DNA of 15,603 nt. It comes from Bacillota bacterium. GTDB lineage: Bacteria > Bacillota > Clostridia > Oscillospirales > Butyricicoccaceae. The notes beneath the pieces were generated by a model. The model saw nothing but the letters and a program-made list of their open reading frames with translations. It was not told the DNA's origin and did not search any database. The position numbers and the translations under genes were made by a program. Location of the stretch: NCBI GenBank assembly GCA_030705725.1, contig JAUZPW010000010.1, positions 1-15,603 of the forward strand, written 5' to 3'. Each line of letters opens with the position of its first letter. Within the stretch, counting starts at the first letter, position 1. This document shows positions 6,592-13,477 of this stretch, in pieces.

Positions 6592-6625
6592 AAACCGCAG
6601 TCCGCGCCCTCGCCGCCGCGGGCGA
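6592..6625 (-). other. GC-rich block with weak hairpin potential followed by T6 on the minus strand
   Basis: On the minus strand TCGCC/GGCGA-type and CGCCC/GGGCG pairings are possible within 6606-6625, and a CTGCGGTTTTTT stretch follows. It could be a weak terminator that stops leftward transcripts before they reach the Spo0A-like operon. The pairing is imperfect and this reading is tentative. Confidence 0.2.
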
Positions 6626-6699
6626 AATTAAACGCTTTTGGGCCGCCGCCGCCCCTGTCTTAAAAACTTGATCGGTTCGGGTTGAGTTTACCTTAAATA

Positions 6700-6728
6700 T
6701 AGAAAAGTTCAGGCAAATGGGGTATAAT
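6700..6728 (+). promoter_or_regulatory. Candidate sigma-A promoter for the ymdB operon
   Basis: TAGAAA (6700-6705, four of six matches) is followed by a 17-base spacer and a perfect TATAAT (6723-6728). Transcription would start near 6735, at the ribosome binding site, giving a very short leader of about 15 bases. That short leader is the main reason for doubt. Confidence 0.4.
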
Positions 6729-6749
6729 AACAAAAAGGAGTGAAGCTCT

Positions 6750-7517
6750 TTGAATATACTCGCAATCGGAGATATAGTCGGTAAATCAGGGCTTGAAATG
6801 CTGAATAAGCATCTCCGTGCTTTAAAAAAATTAAAAGACATTTCCTTTGTAATAGCCAACGGAGAAAACGCAAACGGTCTCGGCCTCACAAAAGGCCAGG
6901 CCGAGGCCATATTTTCCGCGGGCGTCGACGTAATAACCCTCGGAAACCACACCTTTCATGTCCGGGAAATAGGCCGGTATCTTGACGAAAACGAATTTAT
7001 CCTGCGTCCGGCGAACCTTGCGCCCCAGGCGCCGGGGCGGGGCGCGGGCGTTTTCTGGGCGGGCGGCGTCAAAATAAAGGTAATAAACCTGATCGGGCGC
7101 TGCATGATGGATTTCGGGCCGGACAATCCGTTTTTGGAAGCCGACAGGCTCATAAAGGATAACGACGCGAAAATCACGGTCGTCGATTTTCACGCGCAGG
7201 CCACAAGCGAAAAGAACGCGATGGGATATTATCTTGACGGCCGGGTGTCGGCTGTTTTCGGCACTCATACGCATGTGCAGACGGCTGATGAGCGCGTAAA
7301 CCCGAAGAAAACGGGCTATATATCTGACCTCGGGATGACGGGGCCTTCAGTTTCGGTGCTTGGCATCAGGCCGGAGCAGTCCATAGCGTTTTTCAGGGGC
7401 GATCTTCCTCCGCGCTTTGAAACGGCGCCGGGCGACGCGATGCTTTGCGGCGCGATTTTTGAAATAGACGAAACGAACGGCCTTTGCCTCTCGGTCGAAA
7501 GGGTCTCGATAAAATGA
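6750..7517 (+). CDS. ymdB: YmdB-family metallophosphoesterase
   Basis: A 255-residue cytoplasmic phosphodiesterase (TIGR00282 type); the whole length matches the family. The dinuclear metal centre is intact: Asp8 (GDIVGKSG), Glu39/Asn40 (NGENANG), Asn66/His67 (GNHTFH), His148 (DFHAQATSEK), His173 and His175 (GTHTHVQTAD). Bacillus YmdB hydrolyses 2',3'-cyclic nucleotides and affects biofilm and motility genes, and is encoded directly after rny. The start is TTG at 6750, nine bases after AAGGAG (6735-6740), because MNILAIGDIVG is exactly the family N-terminus. The stop overlaps the start of pgeF (ATGA), indicating translational coupling. It is the first gene of a long plus-strand run. Confidence 0.94.
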   Translation: MNILAIGDIVGKSGLEMLNKHLRALKKLKDISFVIANGENANGLGLTKGQAEAIFSAGVDVITLGNHTFHVREIGRYLDENEFILRPANLAPQAPGRGAGVFWAGGVKIKVINLIGRCMMDFGPDNPFLEADRLIKDNDAKITVVDFHAQATSEKNAMGYYLDGRVSAVFGTHTHVQTADERVNPKKTGYISDLGMTGPSVSVLGIRPEQSIAFFRGDLPPRFETAPGDAMLCGAIFEIDETNGLCLSVERVSIK

Positions 7518-8323
7518 TGCGTGAAAACTATTCCGGCAAGCTCATGTACCTGACGTCTCACGCCATGTCGGCGCAAGACGGACTAAAGCACCTTTTCACC
7601 TCCCGCGCGGGAGGCGTCAGCAGCGGGCATCTTTCGTCCCTGAACCTCGGCTTCAGCCTGGGCGATGAGCGTGAAAACGTAATGGAAAACTACCGCAGGG
7701 TCTGCGCGGTTTTAGGCGTCCCTTTAGAGAGCATCGTACCCGCAAGGCAGGTTCACGGGGACACGGTAAAAACAGTAACCGAAGCGGATACCGGCGTTTT
7801 TCCCCCGGACAGGCAGCGCCCCGGCTGCGATTCCCTTGTCACGGCTGAAAAAGGCATAACACTCGCGGTGTTTTACGCCGACTGCACGGCCGCGCTTTTT
7901 TTCGATCCCAAACAAAGGGTGATCGCCGCTGCGCACGCCGGGTGGCGGGGCACGGCGCTCAAAACCTATGAAAAAACGGTTCTTGCAATGCGGGATCGCT
8001 TCGGCTCGAGACCGGAGGACATGCTTGCGGCCTTGTCCCCGTCGATAGGCCCCTGCTGCTACGAGACGGACGCCGACGTGCCGGAGGCGCTCTGCTCCGC
8101 GCTTGGGAGCCGCGCCGGCGGCTATATAAAAAAGTGCGGGCAGAAATGGCGTGTCGACCTTCCGGGGCTTAACCGAATGATCCTGGAAAGCGCCGGGCTT
8201 TCGGGGGGCCGTATTGAGGATTCCGGCTGCTGCACAGGATGCATGCAGGAGCTTTTCTGGTCGAATCGCAAAACGGGCGGAAAACGGGGCGTCTCGGGCG
8301 CGTTTATAACTATGACCTTATAA
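7514..8323 (+). CDS. pgeF: Peptidoglycan editing factor PgeF (YfiH/YlmD multicopper-oxidase-like family)
   Basis: A 269-residue protein of the laccase-domain (DUF152, YfiH/LACC1) family. The three metal ligands are present: His81 (ARQVHGD), Cys124 (YADCTA) and His141 (AAHAGWRGT). The sequence LFTSRAGGVSSG near the N-terminus and SIGPCCYE further on are also family signatures. In E. coli the family prevents incorporation of the wrong amino acid (Ser for Ala) into peptidoglycan precursors; purine nucleoside phosphorylase and polyphenol oxidase activities are reported for relatives. ATG at 7514 overlaps the ymdB stop by four bases, pointing to coupled translation; a second ATG follows at once at 7517. 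A reading from 7484 would overlap ymdB by 34 bases without an obvious ribosome binding site. Confidence 0.92.
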   Translation: MMRENYSGKLMYLTSHAMSAQDGLKHLFTSRAGGVSSGHLSSLNLGFSLGDERENVMENYRRVCAVLGVPLESIVPARQVHGDTVKTVTEADTGVFPPDRQRPGCDSLVTAEKGITLAVFYADCTAALFFDPKQRVIAAAHAGWRGTALKTYEKTVLAMRDRFGSRPEDMLAALSPSIGPCCYETDADVPEALCSALGSRAGGYIKKCGQKWRVDLPGLNRMILESAGLSGGRIEDSGCCTGCMQELFWSNRKTGGKRGVSGAFITMTL

Positions 8324-8336
8324 CCGGGAGTGGAAA

Positions 8337-9863
8337 ATGAATAAAAAATTACTTGCGGTATTATTAACTTTATCGGTTGCGGCGGCCTGTGTTTCCTGCT
8401 CGGCAATTAATAATTCAGATGCCTCCTCAGCCGGGGAAACCGCGCCCTCGGGTCAGGCGGGCTCCGCTGCGGCCCGGTCGGGGCCTCCCGACGATGAGTT
8501 CGGTCTTGCCTATCAAAAGGATATGCCCCTTAACCCCTATAAAAACACGGGCAAGCTGAATCTCCAGCTCTGCACGCTCGTTTACGAGGGCCTTTTCCGC
8601 GAGGACAGCAGCTTTAACGTTTCCCCTCTTCTTTGCGCGTCTTATACGGCGTCCGAAAATACCTGGACGATAAATCTGAAGCCGGGCGTAAAGTTTCACG
8701 GCGGCTCCGTACTTACCTCATCCGACGTAAAATATTCGCTTGATCTCGCGAGAAGGAGCCCGGCTTACGCCGAAAGGCTCAAAAACATATCGTCCGTTAA
8801 GGCGGACGGAGATCAGACCGTGCTTATATCGCTCAGAAAGCCGGACGGCGGGCTCGGGGCCAAGCTCTGCGTGCCTGTTATAAAGGAAGGCGAAGACGGC
8901 GACATCCCGGACGGAACCGGGCGCTATACCGTCAAAAATAAACCGAACGGCGAAATGGTTCTTTCCGCGTTTGCGGGCTGGAACGGCGGAAAGACGCTCC
9001 CCGTCGGCGAAATCAGGCTCGTTCCGGTAACGAAGGCGGACATGCTCGTTTACGGCTTTGAAACATGGGATATCGACGCCGTTGCGGAATCCAAGATCAG
9101 TTCGGTCGCTATAACATACAGGGGCGACGCCGAGTCCCACACCTACCCGACTTCCCAGATGATCTACCTGGGGGTAAACGCAGGCAGGGCTCCGCTAAGC
9201 GACCCGGCCGTAAGGTGCGCCCTGTCGAAAGCCATAGGGCGTTCCTCCCTCGCGAAACAGGAGTTTTCAAGCCTTCTGGACCCGACGGACATCCCGATAA
9301 ACCCGCATGCTCAAAACGGAGCGATAAACGAGGCCGCCGTGGATCAGGACTTTCAGGGAGCCTCCGCCCTGCTCGAAAGCGGCAAGGCGGATCAAAAAAT
9401 CAACCTCGAAATACTCTGCAGCTCGGAAAACAGGTATATGAGGGACATCGCCGAAGCCGTCTCGCAGTCTTTTAACAGCATCGGCGTAGAAACGCATATA
9501 AACGAGCGCAGCTTTGACGAATACAAGGCCCTTGTAGCAAGCCGGAACTATGATATTTACGTCGGCCGCGTGCTGCTGAGCCCCGGTTTTTCACTGGACG
9601 CTTTTTTAACTCCGGGAGGCGCGCTCAGTACTCCGGGCTATAACAGCGGCGCTCTGAAAAACGCTTACGACGCATACCAGGCGGCGACGGCGGACGAAAG
9701 AACGGGGCTCGCGCAGAGCTTTTATAACATGTTTCGCCGGGAATACCCTTTTATACCCGTCGGCTTTGTAAGGGACATTCTCCTGACCTGCCCGTCGCTC
9801 GCGTCTGGCATAGAGCCGTCGGAACAGGATTTATTTTATAACCTTGAAAACTGGGTCAGGTAA
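8337..9863 (+). CDS. ABC transporter substrate-binding lipoprotein, family 5 (peptide/nickel type), orphan
   Basis: A 508-residue SBP_bac_5 protein of normal length. The N-terminus has a lipoprotein signal: KK, a hydrophobic stretch, then Cys18 after VAAA, with Cys21 as an alternative. A low-complexity Ser/Ala/Gly/Pro spacer (about 22-50) separates the anchor from the binding domain. Family hallmarks are LVYEGLFRED, WTINLKPGVKFHGGSVLTSSDVKYSLDLA, SDPAVRCALSKAI and the C-terminal FYNMFRREYPFIPVGF. Relatives bind oligopeptides, dipeptides or metal complexes outside the membrane for import. The ATG at 8337 follows GGGAGTGG, 13 bases after pgeF. No permease or ATPase of an Opp/Dpp transporter lies in the window, so it either serves a transporter encoded elsewhere or acts as a sensor-type binding protein. 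The substrate cannot be predicted. Confidence 0.9.
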   Translation: MNKKLLAVLLTLSVAAACVSCSAINNSDASSAGETAPSGQAGSAAARSGPPDDEFGLAYQKDMPLNPYKNTGKLNLQLCTLVYEGLFREDSSFNVSPLLCASYTASENTWTINLKPGVKFHGGSVLTSSDVKYSLDLARRSPAYAERLKNISSVKADGDQTVLISLRKPDGGLGAKLCVPVIKEGEDGDIPDGTGRYTVKNKPNGEMVLSAFAGWNGGKTLPVGEIRLVPVTKADMLVYGFETWDIDAVAESKISSVAITYRGDAESHTYPTSQMIYLGVNAGRAPLSDPAVRCALSKAIGRSSLAKQEFSSLLDPTDIPINPHAQNGAINEAAVDQDFQGASALLESGKADQKINLEILCSSENRYMRDIAEAVSQSFNSIGVETHINERSFDEYKALVASRNYDIYVGRVLLSPGFSLDAFLTPGGALSTPGYNSGALKNAYDAYQAATADERTGLAQSFYNMFRREYPFIPVGFVRDILLTCPSLASGIEPSEQDLFYNLENWVR

Positions 9864-9892
9864 AACTTCTGAATCGGAGGAATCTTCGGACT

Positions 9893-11005
9893 ATGGCCAG
9901 AATACTGCATTGCGCCGACCTGCACCTCGACAGCCCGTATAAGGCCCTGAGCCCGGAAAAAGCCGCGATAATGCGAAAAGAGCAAAAAGAGGCGGTTCGC
10001 TTTATCGTGGGGCTCGCGAACGACGAGCGGGCTGATATCCTCCTCATATCGGGCGACCTTTTTGACGGAAAGGACGCGCTTTACGAGACGGTTCTTTTTC
10101 TTTCGGACGAGCTCAGAAAGCTAAACTGCGCGGCGTTTATAGCCCCCGGAAACCATGATTATTACGGCTTTCGCTCGCCTTACAGATCGGTAAGCTGGCC
10201 CCAAAACGTACATATTTTCACGGACTCCGGGATTTCCCGGGTGCAGTGCGGCAATATTGCTGTTTACGGCGCGGGGTTTGATTCTCCCGACGTTACGGGT
10301 CCGCTGCTGAGCGGCTTTCGGGTAAACGACGGCGAAGCCGCCGTGATGGTAATGCACGGCGACATGTTCTCGGCAAATTCTCCCTATAACCCGATAAGCG
10401 AGCGTGATATAGCCCAAAGCGGGCTTTTATATCTGGCGCTCGGGCATGTTCACGCGTACTCGGGCATAAAAAAAGCGGGCGAAACGCATTACGCCTACCC
10501 CGGCTGCGTTTTCGGGCGCGGCTTTGATGAACAGGGCGAAAAAGGCGTCCTGCTCGGCGAAGTTTCCCGCCGGGACGTGAAACTTGATTTTATTCCCGTG
10601 CCGGGGCGCCGCTATATTGAAATCCAGGTGCCTGCCGATAAAGCGTCGTCAATTCGGGAGCTTGCTTCCTCAGCGAGGGCATCGGTTCTGAAAAACTCGG
10701 AAGACGATATAATAAGGTTTACTCTGACGGGTGAAGCGGGGTTTGACATCGACTCCGAGAGCCTTATAAGAGAGCTTTCAGACCTCGCTTTTTACGTCTG
10801 CGTGCGCGACAAAACGACGCCAAAGCGGGATATGTGGGAAGCCCTTAACGAGGATTCGCTCAAGGGTATCTTCCTGCGGCGCATGAAGAATGCTATAGAA
10901 AAAGCGAAAGACGGCGAAGAGCGCGAAAAAGCCGAGCTTGCCGTCCGCCTCGGGCTCGCCGCCTTAAACGGCTCCGACCTCAATCTTGGGGGTGAAACGT
11001 TGTGA
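9893..11005 (+). CDS. yhaO: SbcD/YhaO-like DNA repair metallophosphoesterase
   Basis: A 370-residue calcineurin-like phosphoesterase of the Mre11/SbcD group. Metal-binding motifs are complete: Asp9/His11 (CADLHLDSP), Asp55 (ISGDLFDG), Asn87/His88 (PGNHDYYG), His155 (MHGDMFS) and His185/His187 (GHVH). A C-terminal accessory domain of about 120 residues follows. The group consists of DNA exo/endonucleases that work with a partner SMC-like ATPase, here the next gene, whose GTG start overlaps this stop by four bases (GTGA). The pair corresponds to Bacillus yhaO-yhaN rather than classic sbcD-sbcC because the partner is short and carries membrane helices. GGAGG at 9876-9880 lies 12 bases before the ATG; the protein begins exactly where the family does. 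Confidence 0.9.
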   Translation: MARILHCADLHLDSPYKALSPEKAAIMRKEQKEAVRFIVGLANDERADILLISGDLFDGKDALYETVLFLSDELRKLNCAAFIAPGNHDYYGFRSPYRSVSWPQNVHIFTDSGISRVQCGNIAVYGAGFDSPDVTGPLLSGFRVNDGEAAVMVMHGDMFSANSPYNPISERDIAQSGLLYLALGHVHAYSGIKKAGETHYAYPGCVFGRGFDEQGEKGVLLGEVSRRDVKLDFIPVPGRRYIEIQVPADKASSIRELASSARASVLKNSEDDIIRFTLTGEAGFDIDSESLIRELSDLAFYVCVRDKTTPKRDMWEALNEDSLKGIFLRRMKNAIEKAKDGEEREKAELAVRLGLAALNGSDLNLGGETL

Positions 11006-13029
11006 AGATACTTGAGGCCGAGGCCTGCTTCGGAACGCTCCGCCATAAGAGGCTAAGCTTCGGCGGCGGCCTTAACGTTTTCTCCATGCCGAACGAAGCG
11101 GGAAAATCCACCTGGTGCGCTTTTTTCCGAGCGATGCTCTACGGTATGCCGCAAAGGGAGCGCACGGGCGCGTCCTCCCTTGCCGAAAAGGAACGTTACA
11201 GGCCGTGGAGCGGCGGAGAGGACGCGTCGGGCACTCTTACCATTCTGTATAAAGAAAGAAAAGTCGTCCTTCGCCGCGTGTTTTCCGAAACGGGAAAAAC
11301 AAAGGAGTTCAGGGCCTACGACGCGGAAACCGGAATCGACCTAAAAGAGCTCGGCGCAGATAACTGCGGCGAGGTGCTGTGCGGCGTCGGGCGCGAAGCC
11401 TTTGAAAAAAGCGGTTTTATCACACATAACTCGATGTCCTGCGGAAACTCCGCCGAGATGGAACGCAAAATCGAGGCGCTCTATACCTCCGGAGACGAGG
11501 AAACCTCGGCGAAAGAAGCGCAAAGCCGCATAGACCGCATGAAAAACACCATCCGGCTGAATAAATCGAAGGGCCTTTTGCCAAAGCTCGAGGAAAGGCT
11601 TTTCGAGCTCCAAAAAGCCATCGAAATGATAAGAAGCCTCGCCTCAAAGGAAACCCTCGTACGTTCAAAAATGCTTGAACTCGAAGAAAAGCGCGCGGAG
11701 CTTAAAAGTAAAATAACGTCTGTTGAGGAGCACGACGCGTATGACGGCGTCCTGAAGCTCGCCTCCGCCCGCGAAGCGGCGCAAAAGCTGCAACAGGAGT
11801 TTGACGCGGCAAAGAAAGAGATAACCTGTTCCGGCAGAACAGCCGACCGGGAGCTTCTGAGCAAGGCTTGGGAGCTTCAGGCGGAGGCCCGCGAAAAAAG
11901 AGCCGAAAAAAGAGCGGCCGGGGAGCTTCTTCTGCCGCTCCAAAATGATCGCCGAGGCGCTCCCCGTAAAAAAAGCGCGGCGCTTATTGCTGCCGGCATA
12001 TTGCTTATGCTTGCGGCGGCGCTTTTAGTTCTTAAAGGGGTTTATCCGCTTGCGGGCGTCCTGGCCCTTGCGGGCGCCCTCCCGACGGTCTTCGGTTTTG
12101 TCCTCAGAAAGAAGGAAAAAGCCGGGGCGGAGGAAAAAGAAGCAAAATATATGGAAGCCAAAAAACGCTGCGAAACGGCGCTCGAAGACTGCGAAGCGTC
12201 CGAGCGGGAACTCGAAAAAATCCTTCTGTCGCTCGGCATACACGCCGATACGCAGGAGCAGGCGGCGGACGCGCTTAAAGCGCTCGAACGGAAAGTTTCC
12301 GAGCTCGACGCGCTTTCGCACAGGCTCGCGGCGGCAAAAGAAGCGGAGGCGTACCTTGGCCTTCGCGCGGGCAGCGGGGCGGAAGCTGAAAAACCCGGAG
12401 GCCCTAGGCCCGAAGGAAGCCTCTCGGAGTACAAAAGGGAGCTTGCGGAGCTCGACGCGGAGCACGCGTCGGTTTTCGCCGAGGCAAGCGCAATTTCGGG
12501 GCGCATTCAGCAGTCCGGCGACCTCATAAAGCTCGAAAGCGAGCAGGAGGACGCCGCCGTGAAAATTGCCCGGCTCCGCTCCGTATTTGATTCACTGGTG
12601 CTGGCGCAGGAGACCGTCGAGGCGTCCGCCTCGGAGATTTCAAAAAGGGTCTCCCCCGTAATAGCTAAAAAAGCCTCCGAATACTTTTCGCGTATGACAA
12701 ACGGAAAATATGAAAAGGTGCTCGTTTCACGGGGGCTCGAGGAACTCGAGGCAGCCGGCGGCGACGGCGTTATGCGCAGAATACTCTGGTTTTCCCAGGG
12801 CACGGCCGACGAGCTTTACCTTTCGCTAAGGCTCGCGCTCTGCGGCCTTCTGCTGAAAGGCGACGGCCCGGCCCCGCTTATCCTAGACGACGTGCTTATA
12901 AGCTTCGACGACGAAAGGCTCGAAAACGCTCTTAACGTCCTTCGTGAGATTTCCGAAACAAGGCAGGTAATTCTTTTTTCCTGCCACAAACGCGAGCTTG
13001 ACCGTTTAGAACGCAATAAAGTATTGTAA
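11002..13029 (+). CDS. yhaN: YhaN-like SMC/Rad50-type AAA ATPase with central membrane helices
   Basis: A 675-residue ATPase with split nucleotide-binding halves. The Walker A motif PNEAGKST (30-37) is near the N-terminus; the signature-like SQGTADELYLSLRLAL (about 597-613) and Walker B ILDDVLISFDD (about 627-638) lie near the C-terminus. Between them are long coiled coils rich in Glu, Lys and Ala. In the middle of the coiled coil are two hydrophobic segments (about 326-346 and 350-370) bounded by basic residues (RKK and RKKEK), which would place the far end of the coil in the membrane. This layout matches YhaN-type proteins. It should form a nuclease complex with the preceding phosphoesterase, processing DNA ends. 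The start is GTG 11002, after GGGGGTG with eight bases spacing. The first glycine of the Walker A loop is replaced (SMPNEAGKST), but the key Gly-Lys-Ser is kept. Confidence 0.88.
   Translation: MKILEAEACFGTLRHKRLSFGGGLNVFSMPNEAGKSTWCAFFRAMLYGMPQRERTGASSLAEKERYRPWSGGEDASGTLTILYKERKVVLRRVFSETGKTKEFRAYDAETGIDLKELGADNCGEVLCGVGREAFEKSGFITHNSMSCGNSAEMERKIEALYTSGDEETSAKEAQSRIDRMKNTIRLNKSKGLLPKLEERLFELQKAIEMIRSLASKETLVRSKMLELEEKRAELKSKITSVEEHDAYDGVLKLASAREAAQKLQQEFDAAKKEITCSGRTADRELLSKAWELQAEAREKRAEKRAAGELLLPLQNDRRGAPRKKSAALIAAGILLMLAAALLVLKGVYPLAGVLALAGALPTVFGFVLRKKEKAGAEEKEAKYMEAKKRCETALEDCEASERELEKILLSLGIHADTQEQAADALKALERKVSELDALSHRLAAAKEAEAYLGLRAGSGAEAEKPGGPRPEGSLSEYKRELAELDAEHASVFAEASAISGRIQQSGDLIKLESEQEDAAVKIARLRSVFDSLVLAQETVEASASEISKRVSPVIAKKASEYFSRMTNGKYEKVLVSRGLEELEAAGGDGVMRRILWFSQGTADELYLSLRLALCGLLLKGDGPAPLILDDVLISFDDERLENALNVLREISETRQVILFSCHKRELDRLERNKVL
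12998..13027 (+). promoter_or_regulatory. Possible internal promoter before the Asp23-family gene
   Basis: TTGACC (12998-13003) is followed by 18 bases and TATTGT (13022-13027), at the end of yhaN. A second -10-like TATAAT stands at 13042-13047 without a matching -35. Either could give separate expression of the Asp23/FakA pair; the evidence is weak. Confidence 0.25.
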
Positions 13030-13111
13030 ATTAAGGCCGCATATAATAAAATGATACATACGAAGAAGATGAAACATCCTTATTCCCTGCATAAAGGAGG
13101 GACCGGTCAGG

Positions 13112-13462
13112 GTGAATATACAGAATGAAAACGGCATGATAAATATTTCGCCGGATGCGATTTCATCCATAGCGGGCTGCGCCGCGATGAATTGTTTCGG
13201 CGTAAAAGGCATGACCGTCAGGGGCGTTGCCGACGGCTTCGTCAGGCTCCTTAAAAAGGATGCTATGAACCGGGGCGTCAAAATTACGGAAACCGAAACC
13301 GGCGAGCTTGAAATAGAGCTTCACATCGCGGTCGAGCACGGGATAAATATCACCGCCGCCTGCAACGCGATAATAAATCAGGTGCGCTACCATGTGGAGC
13401 GCATGACCGGCGTTAAAGTAAAAAACGTTGAGATTTTTGTCGACTCAATTAACGTCGGCTAA
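13112..13462 (+). CDS. Asp23/Gls24-family (DUF322, YloU-like) protein
   Basis: A 116-residue soluble protein of the Asp23/Gls24 envelope-stress family. Family features are ISPDAISSIAGCAAMNCFGVKGM near the start, a central GVKITE/LEIELHIAVEHGINI strand pair, and the C-terminal VERMTGVKVKNVEIFVDSINV. Members are membrane-associated scaffolds linked to cell envelope homeostasis in Staphylococcus; the exact role here is unknown. The start is GTG at 13112, with AAGGAGG (13094-13100) eleven bases upstream. It precedes the fatty acid kinase gene by 15 bases, the conserved yloU-yloV arrangement of Firmicutes, so co-transcription is very likely. Confidence 0.92.
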   Translation: MNIQNENGMINISPDAISSIAGCAAMNCFGVKGMTVRGVADGFVRLLKKDAMNRGVKITETETGELEIELHIAVEHGINITAACNAIINQVRYHVERMTGVKVKNVEIFVDSINVG

Positions 13463-13477
13463 CAGGGGGAGCACTCA

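Larger units (their letters stand above)
6417..6749. other. 333-bp divergent intergenic region between the Spo0A-like operon and ymdB
   Basis: No gene is supported here. The left part (6417-6520) is AT-rich and holds the likely promoter and 0A-box-like sites of the minus-strand operon. The middle (6596-6657) is an abrupt GC-rich block with two runs of GCC/CCG triplets. The right part (6660-6749) is AT-rich again and holds a TATAAT and the ribosome binding site of ymdB. Confidence 0.7.

Noticed and set aside
6596..6657. A tRNA or other classical RNA gene in the GC-rich intergenic block
   Set aside because: No cloverleaf, T-loop sequence or other known RNA signature could be found; the block is mostly one-sided C-rich triplets that cannot pair with each other.
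6563..6952. A 129-codon minus-strand ORF across the ymdB start
   Set aside because: It is antisense to the well-supported ymdB N-terminus, covers the low-complexity GC block, and has no family resemblance.
12025..12529. Several 127-159 codon ORFs in other frames inside yhaN
   Set aside because: They are Ser/Arg-rich shadow frames of a GC-rich, Ala/Glu/Lys-rich coiled-coil gene with no start signals.
13069..13128. The tiny ORF as a SpoVM homologue
   Set aside because: In Bacillus spoVM lies close to yloU, so this was considered, but the peptide (MKHPYSLHKGGTGQGEYTE) has no amphipathic helix or similarity to SpoVM.
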